A stretch of 64,000 nt of DNA from Strongylocentrotus droebachiensis (GCA_035222895.1 JAVYIG010000313.1:92001-156000); one strand, 5' to 3'; positions 22,801 to 40,588 are shown, counted from the first letter of the stretch. The notes: generated from the sequence alone by a model not told the origin. A program made the numbers and translations.

Positions 22801-25800
22801 AAACCCTTTACTAAAACACCACTGCACTACTTATAGCTAATTGGGCCCTCTATATGGCTAACAACGCCTAAGCCATGACCATTGGTCCCCCATGGTCCCC
22901 ATTTTCTGATGTTAATTGAGAGCTGATGTGATGAGATAACCACCTGCCAGTGACCAACCGTCCTGGCCAAACTAGTGCAGATAGGCTTTAAACCACACAA
23001 TATGAAGAACACAAACCTCATCTTCTTCATGCACTCTTGACTCTCTCATCGGGGTTGGGAAGACGCGGGGTGTGAAGGTAACAGAGATGTTCTGACGGGT
23101 GCGTGGGGGTGGAAGCTTATCTATCAGAGCTTTCTTATCTTCAGGTGTATGGTGGACCTCATCATCATCTTCCTCATCATGCTCATCGTCACCGTCATCA
23201 TGTCCTGTCACTGTAGAATGCAATGAGACAAGTATTGACTACACATACATAGGAAAAGTTTTTTTTTAATATTTCTTTTAAAAAAAAATTTTTAAAAATA
23301 AAAAAAACATACCAACAATCAATATCTATATAATAATCCATAAGAAAAAAAAGAACAAAAAATGTTAGGGTTCCTAAAGATGTTATCTCACACCACATTT
23401 AAAACATTTTCTTTACTATATTCTACATTTATCTAGGTACTTAGTATTCTAGATGCATGGTCTACCCTTTTTAGAGTTGCAGATAAAAAAAAAGAGATAG
23501 AAAGCATGGAAGAGCAAGAGAGAGGGAGAGAGAGAGAGAGGGAGAAAGAGAGGGAGAGAGATTGAGAGAGAGGGAAAGAACAGACAAGAGTAAGAGTGTC
23601 AGATAGAGGGACGGAAGGAGGAGATAATGATGATAAAGATTAGCCTGAGGCCTAGGGACAAACAACCAAACCTCTCTTAAAACAAAGGGTTGAAAAAGGC
23701 CAGAAAAATCTTTAAATACACAGTGCCTTTCACTATCAATACATAACTAATGCTGCTCTTTCCTCAAAACAAAAATACATTAGAAAGGCTAATTGATCAA
23801 TATCTCAAGTGAGACTAACAATAAACTCACTGTAAGCTGGATGTGGCTCATCACCAGGTAATACTTGATGTTTCTTTTTCCAATCTTCTATTTCCTCTGT
23901 CGCTTGTCTGATCTCAGTCTGCTTTATCTCATGAATCTTCTCTCTCTCCTCATTCTCAAGCTGTCAACATGCACATGAATTCATGAATGTTATATGATCC
24001 TATTAACTGTAAATTCAGAAACTGACAAATTGGAAATGACAGCCGCTTTCACTACAAAGGGTGCTTATCTTTCATGTTGTGAATCAATCAAATTTCTAAT
24101 ATTTCAGGCAAGAAACTTGCAAACTAAACAAAAGAAATTTCCAAAATGAATGAAACAACTAATTGTGTCTAGCAGCAGTTCATCAAAAACTGTGATTCAA
24201 TTCAGTATCTCAATTTTTATTCTTACACCAAAAATGTAAACAAGCTCTCGACTTACTCTCATTTGTTCATTTAATGCCAGTTTCTCTTTCTCTCGTTTCT
24301 TCCTTCTCTTTTCTTCTGTTTCTTCCTCTATTCTTCTATGCTTCTCTGTCACTGCATCGTCTCTCCTGGCTTTCATCTTGTCTTTGTCGCCTGAAGAAAG
24401 AAAGAGAGGAAAAAAAACTTGATAAAATGTATGATTGCAGTACATGTAACTGCGACTGTTGTGGTTAGAATAAGAGCAATTGTAAAGACAGGAAACATAA
24501 TTATAATGACCGAAACGTATAAAGAAATTCTGTAAAACTAAAATAGAAGATAAAGTACATGTAAGGACAAGAACAAGGAACAGATGTACTGAAGAATGGC
24601 AAGGTTGGGGCAACGAGCCTTCTTCATTCATGCATCAATTCTGAAATCAAGATTTTAGAATTGATGCATGAATGAGGAAAGCTCGTAACTCCATTCTTCA
24701 TGCATCCATTCTCAAATCTTGTTTATATTAATCGGGTTTATAATGCATTTAGAAAGTTTACCCCAAGACATTAGCTGCTGATGATAAGTTCATTAATATT
24801 GTATGAATATACTTTACCCAAAGTAGAGGATGAGAGTTGACCCCAAATTCCAAGTTCTTTCTTGATGAGTTTGAAGACAATGACTCCATCTCCAAGCTGA
24901 GCTACACTCTTACTGTCATCAACTCCAGCATAGAGAAACATCTCAAAGAAGTATGGTGGACTATTAACCTGTAAAATAATAGCAAGAATTGAGTGTGAAG
25001 TCAATTCATTTAATAAGCAAGAACTGTTGAACTATTGAGAATTCTCAAGGTATCTAATGTTGTCTCAATAAAGTGCACTCATCATCATCTCTATTAGACT
25101 GTGACAGGACAGCCCTTCGAGAAGAGGAAGGAGAATAATAATGAGGAATTAAGAGAAAAATAATTTTCAAAATACCAAACTTGGAGAATAACAAAAGGAG
25201 AAGACAAGAAGAATAAAAAGTAATGAACTTGAAAATGGGAACTTTGATTTAATTATCAGTTGATCACTTGACTTTTTACAATGTTAAATCAGTTCAAAGA
25301 AGAAGTGAGAGGGGAGGAGGAAGGGAAAATGATCATGAGAATACGGAGGAATAAGAGGGGGAGGAGAAGAGGAGAAGAGGAGAAGAAGGGGGAAGAGGGG
25401 TAAGAGGAGGAGAAGAAGAGAGTGAGAGAGAGAGCAGGAGGGTAGGAAAAGAAGGAGGAGGTCGAGGGGGAAGAAAGGAGGGGGAGGAGGAGGGAGGAGG
25501 GAGGAGGGAGGAGGGAGGAGGGAGGAGGGAGGAGCGAGGAGGGAGGAGCGAGGAGGGGGAAGCTAAGAGGAGGAATCGAGGAGGAGAAGAAAGAGGGGGA
25601 AGAAGAGGGGGGACTAGGAGAGGGAGAATAAAACAACCACTAACCCTTTAGTTACTAATCTCTGTCACCTAGTTTCATTTGCAAATTCAAATATAGAACT
25701 TAAAAGTCTTGTCCAAACTAGGCCTACACATAAACAAACGCCATTCTATACAGATGGGACCAGCATTTAAAAAAATGACAGCTGGAACTTCACAACGCAT

Positions 25801-25928
25801 TTTACCTTGATGTATTCATCACTTGAAAACAGATCTGCCTTCGAAGAATTGTTTCCTTTGATGGGTACCGTGATGTGAACATCAGTCTCCGACTCCTCCC
25901 ACGTGTAATCTTTGATTGCGATGGGCAT
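18995..25928 (-). CDS. DNAAF4: Dynein axonemal assembly factor 4 (DYX1C1)
   Basis: Cytoplasmic co-chaperone that helps fold and preassemble axonemal dynein arms of motile cilia with HSP90/HSP70-type chaperones. Coding exons in transcript order: 25928-25806, 24968-24818, 24390-24257, 23960-23831, 23210-23017, 22309-22209, 20991-20911, 20481-20409, 19778-19673, 19098-18995. They give about 398 aa (human 420). Residues 1-90 form a CS (p23-like) domain ([12 protein letters not shown]...; [15 protein letters not shown]). About 95-190 is a highly charged Glu/Lys/Arg coiled-coil. The conserved [16 protein letters not shown] block is in exon 5. TPR repeats occupy about 270-390 ([71 protein letters not shown]). 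It ends ...RHVIQGTTT. The start matches the vertebrate N-terminus (human MPLQVSDYSWQQ). It is head to head with HENMT1. Confidence 0.95.
19791..19838. repeat. (GA)n microsatellite
   Basis: Short GA tract about 12 bp upstream of the acceptor of DNAAF4 exon 9, where it supplies the CT-rich pyrimidine tract on the coding strand. Confidence 0.9.
21254..21814. mobile_element. hAT-like non-autonomous element
   Basis: Ends are perfect inverted repeats CAGGGGCGTACGCAGG (21254-21269) and its reverse complement (21799-21814). They are flanked by 8-bp direct repeats ACCCGGAT (21246-21253) and ACCCAGAT (21815-21822), one mismatch. Eight-base duplications and CAGGGG ends fit the hAT superfamily. The interior holds poly-G/poly-C and poly-T tracts and three tandem units of 'actgagcgacttttcggc'. 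No transposase is coded. It lies in DNAAF4 intron 6. Confidence 0.85.
22803..22987. mobile_element. TTAA-2 MITE, copy 3
   Basis: 185 bp flanked by TTAA (22799-22802, 22988-22991). Interior 'ctgcactacttatagct', 'ttggtcccccatggtcccc', 'gagagctgatgtgatgagat'. It ends 30 bp inside the donor side of DNAAF4 intron 5 (exon border 23017). Confidence 0.85.
23511..23580. repeat. GA-rich microsatellite
   Basis: Purine tract in DNAAF4 intron 4. A minus-strand Leu/Ser ORF across it is an artefact. Confidence 0.85.
24612..24688. repeat. Imperfect inverted repeat (hairpin)
   Basis: Left arm 'cgagccttcttcattcatgc' onward to 'atcaattct' pairs with the right arm 'gaattgatgcatgaatgagg' to 'aaagctcg', spacer about 16 bp. 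Located in DNAAF4 intron 2. A further partial copy of the 'ttcatgcatccattct' arm follows at about 24695-24715. Confidence 0.7.
25286..25626 (+). repeat. 340-bp polypurine tract (GGA/GAA)
   Basis: Almost pure purine strand of GAGGA, GGAGGGA and GAAGA units in DNAAF4 intron 1, including a perfect GGGAGGA heptamer repeat at about 25490-25535. The minus-strand Ser/Pro-rich ORF is spurious. Confidence 0.9.
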
Positions 25929-25999
25929 TTTGGTGAGTTATTGACTAATATTGACAAGAATTCTTTGACTTTTACGGGCATGTTCGAGATCTGGGAACT

Positions 26000-26012
26000 G
26001 TTTCGTGGCAAC
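26000..26012 (-). promoter_or_regulatory. Candidate RFX X-box upstream of DNAAF4
   Basis: On the DNAAF4 strand the sequence is GTTGCC-A-CGAAAC: a perfect left half (GTNRCC) and a 4/6 right half (RGYAAC), about 72 bp before the start codon. X-box control of DYX1C1 by RFX factors is known in vertebrates. Here it is an imperfect match found by eye. Confidence 0.35.
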
Positions 26013-26442
26013 GGTAAACTGGGGACAATTCGGCGGGGACGCGACGGGCCGGGCTAAATGACCGTAGCGGCTAGCGGAGCTGTATATTTTCGGCAACGTA
26101 TAGTACGTACTGAGCTGTATCATATCATACGTACTGTATCATTCATATCCTGAACACATCGAATTCGTCTTAAATTATCTGTCGTTGAATTATTGTATAT
26201 ATGCGTGCATTCAGTATTCAAAACTACAAGTTTATTTACAAGTTTGATATAGATCTAATATTGTGCAAGTTGAATCATAAAGTAGACTTCTAAATTCATA
26301 TCACTAAAAAAAAAAAAGCACAATTAACCCAAAATAAACAATAAGAAACAAGTCCAATAAGAGTCATAACACTAATTTAAAATTAATATGTTGTCGTTAG
26401 TCAAGTTTTCATAAATCATAATGTTTTTTGCATGATGTTAGA

Positions 26443-26790
26443 GGCAGTAGGCGAGTTGGCTCAGCTCTATAAAGAGTCTGCCTGTCGAACCAAAGATCTT
26501 GGGGTCGAAGGGTTCGGATCCCACCCAGGCCGATGACTGCAAGCCTATGTTGTGTGTTAAGGTGCTCCTCCCTTTGTTTCATAGACGCGGGCTATGTTAA
26601 GTGGAAAACACTCCGTCCCTCGGAAAGGACGTTGAACGGAGGCCCCGTGTAGAGAAGAGTCACTACCTTTGCACGTGAAGAACCCACTGCACCATTCGTT
26701 TAAGAGTAGGGAAAAACCCTGGTGTAGTGGTCCATCTGCACACCCCAGTATAGTACGACAATACTCTGTAAAGAGGGATGTACACAAATG
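26443..26790 (+). mobile_element. tRNA-derived SINE, second family
   Basis: The tRNA-like head 'gcgagttggctcagctctat' carries an A-box-like segment, followed by the B-box-like GGTTCGGATCC. The body includes 'cggaaaggacgttgaacgga', 'ggccccgtgt' and 'gcacgtgaagaaccc', a core I associate with SINEs widespread in marine invertebrates (recalled, not searched). It is unlike the other three SINE copies here. Confidence 0.6.
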
Positions 26791-27075
26791 GAAGAAGATC
26801 ACTCTATCATTTGTTTTTCACTAATTTTAAGTTTCAAGAAGAAAGTAAGCTTTTTGAGTCATTAAGCCAGTCTAATTGAGTGGCACATTAAGTGATCGTA
26901 AAACTTGATTTGACCCAATTTCACCTGCCAATTGAAACAAATATTTACATTGGTATTAAACTTCAAGATCTAGAGAATCTGGTGAGGATTTGAAGGAGGA
27001 ATGACACATATTTTATCATCACTAAATTTTACTACTCAAATTTTGCTTGCAGTGAGGTTCCAACTTTCAAATTCA

Positions 27076-30000
27076 ATGGGGTCAATGAGTCAAGAGGCCG
27101 AGGATGCAAGCCTTACTGAGCAGTCTGATATCGTATTCATCCCACCATTGTACGAGCAGCGTTATCAAGAGGTCACAAGGATTGCCAGGGAATGCCAACC
27201 AAAGAAGGTATAATATGGTTTTGAAAATGAAAATTGATTTGCTTCATAAATTCACTGAAGTGAAGATAATAAAAAGGGGAAAGTTTGAATACTTTAAAGA
27301 GGATGGAAAAGGTGGTGGGTGTGGGTGCGGGTGGGGGGGGGGATAAGGGAGATTATTGCATTTGAAGCCCACATCACAGTAGGCCTACTGGTACCTCAAG
27401 GTAATTAAAGGCTAATGAAATGCATCACTTGTGAGTCAGATTCTTATTATCATATAACATAATTGAGAACATTAAATTTGCTAGTTTAATGACAAAAGAA
27501 GGAATCCTTGAAGAGACAGATCCAAGATGATCAAGGAGGATAAGGATTCAAAGGGAGTTAGAATACAGAATTGGAACCAATTTAGAGAAGAAAGAAATCC
27601 AACAATCATCCGAGAATTATCAGCATAGTCTATTTGAGTTTAAGAAAAACAATAGCAAACTAGGATATGCAGATAAAGGATAGAAGTACATTGAGCAACT
27701 TGTAGGGAATATATAATGACCCTTTTTTGTAATTTTTAACCCCTTGCCCATGCAGGTGGTGGATATCGGCTGTGGAGAACTCAAAGTGGTGCGTTTGCTC
27801 AAGTTCCACCGGTACATCCATGAGCTGATAGGTCTTGACATTGATGGAGATCTTCTGAAGCAGCACTCATACCTGATCAACCCTTTAGCGTCATCATACC
27901 TCCACCCCCTACCCCACCCTCTGGTCATCACACTATTACATGGGTCTATAACAGAGAGGGATAGTCGTCTTCTCAACTCGGACTTGGTGGTCTGCGTTGA
28001 AGTGTAGGTTATAACCATCTCTTGCTTATTCGAATTAGCACAGTGTTTGAAAATTAAATAAATACATTTTTTTTTTTGGGGGGGGGGGGTTGTCACAACT
28101 GACCTGTGCAACCCCTACCTGAAACCCAATGGGCAAACCAAAGGTACACAACTAAAAATTGCTATCTAAATAGTGTTATTTTAGAGAATTGTGAGCCCCC
28201 CACCCCCGTCCCTGGATCCTCCTCACATGAAATTGTTTTTTTTTTTAATTTTGCATCACATTGACTGCAATTGCTTTACCTTAAAAATTCTGAACTCAGA
28301 ACTCTATTACATTATATTGATAATTTCATTAATATTACAGAATTGAGCATCTTTACCCAGAAGATCTCTCTGAAGCCACAAAGGTCATCTTCGGTTACAT
28401 GAAACCAACGAGGGCGGTCTTCACCACACCCAACGCAGAGTTCAACGTTCTTTTTCCAGGATTTCAAGGTTTCCGACATGATGATCATAAATTTGAATGG
28501 ACAAGGCGGGAATTCCAAGAATGGTAAATATTCCCAAGATCTCCTGTTGTCCATGAATGCTAATATTTGATATATATTTTACATATGCCTTGGCCTTTTT
28601 TATGCTATCAAATGTTGTGGCTGACGCATTGTTTAATATCTATTTTTGTGTAGACTAGATAGACTAGATAGAACATTGCACAAATGTATGACAGTCAAGT
28701 TGCTGTAGTGACCTTCTGTATAGAAAGGAATGCTGTCTTTAAAAAAAAAAAACTTATGTTGTTTTCTTGAAAAAAAGTGATTCTCCTTGAAAGTGTATGT
28801 TTCAACTTTTACTTGAGTCTTTATCTACAGGTTCCATTTTAATTTCCTGCCATTTTTTTACTTTCTATAGGGGCGATGCAATATGTTCCGAGTATGGCTA
28901 TAGAGTGGAGTATTCGGGCCTTGGAGCTGGGCCAGAAGGGAGTGGGCATCTTGGGTTCTGCACTCAGGTGGCCATCTTTGACAGGATATCACCAAGCAAG
29001 GACTGTCCAGTAGAACCAATAGATGAGGATCTACAGCCGATCCCATATGTAGAGGTAAATTCAATTATCTGTTCTTCCATGATACAGATTGTGCTTGTTC
29101 AACCCACCATTATTAAAGTCCATTTCCATTTCGATCATCAATGAGCACATCCACAAATCCATCCATCTATCAGTTGATCAGTTCTGTCATCAATTTTCTA
29201 TCGTGCACCAATCAAATCAACAGTTGGTCATCCATCACACCAACCAGTCATCCACCTATCAGTCGATCATCCATCCATCCATCCATCTTTTCAGTCCATC
29301 AGTCCATCTATCATTTATCCTAGTTATTTCCTCGATCAGATATTTTCTGTGTCCCCTCATTTACTTGTTAGTCTGTCAATCATTTGTATTAGTTGTTCAG
29401 TCAGTGCAGTTCATTTATTCATCTTTAGAATTAAATAAAGATCATTAATAATTAATTTATGTACAGTGATACCATTTAAAGAGCTCTCAAGGAGACAATT
29501 CATGTAGTCTTTAAAAGCAGGTGTTCTATTTTAAAAGGTTCCTTTAAGACAGGGGTGAGTGAGAAACTTTGATCAAGGGAATTAAAGCTGCATTGACTTT
29601 AAAGGTAAAGGCACGTATTGGAAACGCCCCAATTTCAAAAAATCAAATGGAAGCTCTTATTAATTACCAATCATGTGAAAGAATATGTTTTGACTAATAC
29701 ATGATGATACAAATTTTGCTGGGAAACCGCCTACTAATTGATATATTTGGTAAATTAGTTCGTCTATTGGTATGTGAGAGATAAACGCATGTGTCGCGCA
29801 CGTGTGTGTATATAGTCTCATATACATCTTTCTGTGTACAGTGCTTGTAACTTTACGAAGACTGGCCCAAAATTCTTATCATTTTGATTATTCCAGAACC
29901 TTGCAGTACACACCACTACTTATATGCTAGATGATCAACCTTTTCTGATCGATTTCACAACGTTTCTTTCACAATGCAATCGCATGACCATAACTGGTCT

Positions 30001-31692
30001 TTATCTTTAAAGACATGTGATCTATAGAGCAGTCATGTAAAATGGTTTATGATATGTAAATAAGTAATCCAGAATGCATTGGATATTCATGTGAAATGTT
30101 TCTTGTCGTTGTTCAAACCAGGTTGCAAGAGTAGAGTATTTCAGTAAACAGCTAAGCAATGAGGATATAGTGGCTGAAGCAGAACTAAGGGTCAGGCAAG
30201 TCCTCAAGAATGCACAGAGACAGATGGATGATGAAGAAGGAGTATTTGACAATGCTAGTGAAGAAGAAGAAGATGATGACACCGTTAGGAAATGGATGGA
30301 AAACAGTCTGGCTGCAAGAGATAGAGAAAGACAAGAATGGGAAAGAGGGGGACAAAGTGGTGTAGGGGAAGGAGTTGGAGGAGGCGGTGGCCCAGAGTTA
30401 TGTGCTGAAAGACAATGTTCCATTTCAAGAACTGCTGCAGAAAACAGCTGTTCGGACAGCTTCACAAGTGCAATGGAAGAGACCAAAGATACCTTGCAAT
30501 CAACTAGTGTGTGCCATTTCAGAAACAAAGTCATCAAGATAGATCCTGGTGACCGGGTGGACGAGAAGTATCTATGTGACACTCTACCCTTTTCTTGCCA
30601 AAAATCTCAGGAAGCTTGTAGCAAAGATGTGTCAGACTTGCCAAATGTTTGTGATACAGTCAGCAGCTTAAACCTCAGGGATGATGAACCTACAGTGCAG
30701 CGTCAAGATGATGCTTGTCCAGAAAGCTCAACAACCCTTCAACACTCCATTGACAGCATTGCAAAAGTGAAATACATGGGAAGAACCGATTCTGAAAACA
30801 TTTCTATTGGGAATGTACTTGACTCTGAAGAATGTGCTTATGTGTTAGGACGGCAATCAAAGGCCTTTTCAGCCAGGGATGTTGAGGATGGAAACTCATT
30901 CTTTGAGCAGTGGGAGAAAGGGTTTCCTCAGAGAGAGTTGACCTATGACCTGGAGGAGTTGAAGATCAGTATATCCCTGGAGAGGCTGATGAGGTTCTCA
31001 ACATTGCAGGAGATGTGCCAAAATATCACCAAGCTCAGGTAACTAGGTTCAACTTTATTGAGTTGTCTCATGCTGAAGCACAATTTTCGTAATGGGTTCC
31101 TTGTTTCCAGCAGGATATTGTCAATACCTTTTAGTCAGCTGTTAGAGACAGCCGATTCTCATGTTAACCAACGTTTACATCACCATGTATTGCTGGTTTG
31201 TATAACACTTAGCAGGACAAGTTGTTTTGCACAATCATTGTACAATCGACCCCAGTTTTAGAAATCGCAAAAGAAAATAACATATCCATTGCCCATTTGT
31301 TTATTCCTTGAATCTATCGTTTTTAATTTTTGATTATCATTTGAACCGAGTCACTAGCAACTGTTTTGGAAGTGAAAATACTGTGATGTGGTTTGGAGTT
31401 GTTCATTGAAAAATTGAAGTGCATTGTGAATCACTACAAACACCACATCAATCTGTACATAATACATCCATCTTTTGACCGTTACAGAGAGATCCTTCTT
31501 GCCAGTGGAAAGTTCCAGTTCAGCAGTGATGGTGGTGCAGTCATCGCTGATCTTTACGCGGACAATGACAGCAGTGATTCTGAGCTATGGAAAGCTGGGT
31601 CTGATGGAGACCGGGACTCTCAAGGTGACACAGAAGATGGAAAGCTTCCGGGCATTGAGGATATCATGGAGGAGGAAGAATGCTGGGACTAG
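27076..31692 (+). CDS. HENMT1: Small RNA 2'-O-methyltransferase HENMT1 (HEN1)
   Basis: Methylates the 2'-OH at the 3' end of piRNAs using S-adenosylmethionine, protecting them from tailing and trimming; acts with PIWI proteins, mainly in the germ line. Coding exons: 27076-27207, 27756-28003, 28341-28523, 28871-29054, 30122-31038, 31488-31692; about 622 aa. SAM motif [12 protein letters not shown] starts at residue 45. The Mg-binding set is E126, E129 and H130 in EVIEH, plus H176 in DDHKFEW, and [15 protein letters not shown] precedes it, all as in animal and plant HEN1. The catalytic domain ends near 250. One 917-bp exon then codes an acidic, Gly-rich, probably disordered segment (about 275-500). 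A conserved-looking tail follows ([40 protein letters not shown]). Vertebrate HENMT1 is about 390 aa, so this protein is long. The first ATG after the AG acceptor at 27050-27051 is taken as start. Confidence 0.95.
29140..29330. repeat. Degenerate CATC/ATCC short repeats
   Basis: Imperfect 'atccatc', 'atcagt' and 'caatcaat' units, with a pure (ATCC)n patch near 29269-29287, in HENMT1 intron 4. The ORFs reading Ile/His/Ser across it are not genes. Confidence 0.6.
29603..30006. mobile_element. TTAA-1 MITE, copy 2
   Basis: 404 bp with TTAA at 29599-29602 and 30007-30010. Ends AGGTAAAGGCACG and, reversed, AGATAAAGACCAGTT. It lies in HENMT1 intron 4, ending 115 bp before the acceptor of the large exon 5. 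Confidence 0.9.
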
Positions 31693-31841
31693 AGGCTATA
31701 TATTCACCATGAGTTGAGCTCAGTTTTTCAAGGCTTTGGCCCATATTCTTGTAAGTGGCTCAAGTTTAACCTGGCCTGTTCCACTGTTTTATGGAAGAGC
31801 AAGTGTCAACTCAAAATTTCTGTATAAACTATGTAAAACAA

Positions 31842-31856
31842 AATAAACACAATAAA
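31842..31856 (+). promoter_or_regulatory. Candidate HENMT1 polyadenylation signals
   Basis: Two AATAAA hexamers, 31842-31847 and 31851-31856, about 150 bp after the stop codon. They would give a short 3' UTR. Confidence 0.5.
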
Positions 31857-31859
31857 TCT

Positions 31860-34567
31860 GGTCATTAAAAAAAAGAGGAATAACTTAACAGTGACAAGCT
31901 TTTGTAATCTCATTTAATATAAAAATTTATGGCATTTTTTGCCATTATCTGTACAGGATAGCAAGATTGGTATTTGGCGATATATATGTGAATTTGTGGA
32001 TGAAATCTATCACTTACGCAGTATTTACACCTGCCCTAAAGTTAGTGGGCTTTCAAGAAGAAGGCCTATGACTCTACAGGTGTACATTCCAAATGGTGCT
32101 TTATGTTTGACCTCATGTGTTAGAGCAATAATCTTCTTTCTAGTATATAGACATCAAATGATATGTGTTTCAGGTGAAGCTACACATACTTCAGTTGTGA
32201 AATATATAAATCTTATACCATACATGGATGTGCACATTTTAAGATAAATAACTTTTATTTTACATACGACACATGAAAGAACAGTCTCTCATGGTATGAT
32301 TTTCACTTTGTCGACAAAATTTATGTTGCAACTTTGTCTTTATATCAACCTTGAACAGATGTTACGCGGGAGTAATATATTTCTAATATGCATTTGAAGA
32401 ACTGTGCCTTAGTTTTTAAAATCCCAAACTATGCACATAGTTTTTGGATGGATTGTTTATCTTAGAGTTAGAGGTATTACCTTGCCAAAATAACATGTTT
32501 TAATGTAATCTATGCAAAACAAGGAATTTTAGTTTTTCACTTGAAGTGCCTAAGGTTGAGATTTAAATATGTTGGTGTATACTGTATATTGATATATGGA
32601 GACGAGGCGATTAGCCTATATATTTGAAGAGAATAATGAGTTTGCAGCTGTCAGAATGGGGCATTAATTTTCCTTTTGTGTATAGTCTTCCAAGTTCTTC
32701 CAGAATTGAAAGTATTTATATACCCATATTGTGTTTATTCAAACTAAATATTTACAAGAAAGGTACATTGTTGTATTTGAAAGTTGTGTTGTTTTGTACT
32801 TGTGTTTAGTTTTTTTTTTTAGACAGGTTTTATCCTGGTGCTAAAAAGTAAATTGAAGGTAAAACAAGTTACAATTTTTCCTTTCCAGATACCAATCAGC
32901 TTGTTTATTACTTACTGATGTTTCATTACCAAAGGATGTACAATAAGTTATTTTGAACTGTTTTTTTACAATGATCATGATTTATCACCATCAGTTTTTT
33001 ATAACTTGAGACTCGAGTCAGTTGCATTTCCCTGAAAAATAATTGTATTTCTAAAAGGTCTTACAACCTTTTACAATAAATTCGTCATATTTATGGCTTA
33101 AATTTATGGCAAATAATAGGGCAAAAGCAAGTGAGAAGAGACAGTGCCGAAAAATTGGACCAATAAAACATCATCTCTGTCTTCTCGGACCAGCCCCTGA
33201 AACTGCTGTGGCAAGACATGTCTATCCCACATTGGGCTCGTCAGTCACCAGCTGGCTTTAACAGACCAGGGAATACCTTAAAGGTAAAGACCGGTTTTGG
33301 AAACGCCCCCCTCTCAAAAAATGAAATGGAAGCTCTTATTATCAATCATGTGAAAGAATATGTTTTGACTATTAAATACATGATGATAAAATTTTGCCGG
33401 GAAACCGCTTCCTAATTGATATATTTGGTAAATTAGTTTATCTATTTGGATGTGATAGATATAACGCACATGTCGCGCACATGTGCGTAGTCCCATATAC
33501 ACCTTTCTGTGTACAGTGCTTGTAACTTTACCAAGACTGGGCCAAATTTCTTATCATTTTGATGATTCCAGAAACTTGCAGTACACACCAATACTTATAT
33601 GCTAGATGATCAACCTTTTCTGATCGATTCCACAACGTTTCTTTCACAATGCAATCGCATGACCATAACTGATCTTTATCTTTAATAAATCTGTATTAAA
33701 ATCCACTCAATCAATCAATCACTCAATTATACTTATGATGACACAACACTACCCATGAAATAGCACTTGTACTGGACATAGGAGCACACAGGCAATGCTG
33801 TAATTTGTGGTAAACATTCACCATTTATTGCACAAATAATTTAAGTGCTACTTTAACATTGTATTATGTACACAAATTGGGTCAATATAAAAGAAATTAC
33901 ACAGTAAGTAGAGAAAGAAAATAGGAAAAAGGTACTTTGTTAAGATTTCCTCTAAAATTTTTATTAAATAAAGACAAGATCAAGATGTGTCATTTAGTTT
34001 TTAAATTTAAAATTGAAAGTTTTCATTTCTATTAAAAAAAGGATGGTGGAAAGAATGAGAATCTGATGCATTCAATTTCATAGTTTTTGGTTTAACAAGA
34101 TTTTCTGTTTACGCACACATGTCTAACATATCCCTCGTTTTTCACATGCAAAAAAATATATATTTGGGGGATATTTTCTCTTTTTTATATGGTATTTCCT
34201 AGAAAATTAGACAAATTTTTCTTCTATTTTCTTATAGAAAAAAATAAATAAAGAAGACATCAACATACTCTTAGGCTCAGGGTTAGGAGCAAAAATAGAC
34301 GAAAAATATTTTCCGAGTTGAAAAATGTATTAAAAATAAACAATATCTCTGCTGTTTTTTCACTAGTTTTAGACTATTTTATTTTGATTGATGTAGACTG
34401 AAGACACAGCAATATATCTACAGAATCCCTCTTAACAAGGTTGGGATAAATGGTAGGACATGCATGTATTCCTTGAAATGTTTGTGAACCAGTAATGACT
34501 ACCAGTATTAATTAATGTGTGCTATTAAAAACAACTGATGTCGTTTACAAATGTGATGGGTTTGCTG
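31860..34567. other. Intergenic region between convergent HENMT1 and JMJD7
   Basis: AT-rich, containing a TTAA-1 MITE (33282-33681). The part right of about 33,820 may be JMJD7 3' UTR, with minus-strand AATAAA at 33824-33829 and 33960-33965. Small ORFs at 31939-32247 and 32624-32809 look like chance. No gene recognised. Confidence 0.5.
33282..33681. mobile_element. TTAA-1 MITE, copy 3
   Basis: 400 bp with TTAA at 33278-33281 and 33682-33685. Ends AGGTAAAGACCGGTTTTGG and, reversed, AGATAAAGATCAGTT. Very similar in sequence and order to copies 1 and 2. Confidence 0.9.

Positions 34568-40588
<6,021 letters not shown>

Larger units (their letters stand above)
25929..27075. promoter_or_regulatory. 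Divergent intergenic region DNAAF4-HENMT1
   Basis: 1,147 bp separate the start codons of two divergently transcribed genes. The DNAAF4 side is locally GC-rich (about 25975-26090), the most promoter-like stretch, and carries a candidate X-box at 26000-26012. A SINE fills 26443-26790. An AG acceptor at 27050-27051 (tttgcttgcag) just before the HENMT1 ATG implies a non-coding HENMT1 first exon further upstream. No TATA box is obvious. Confidence 0.5.
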
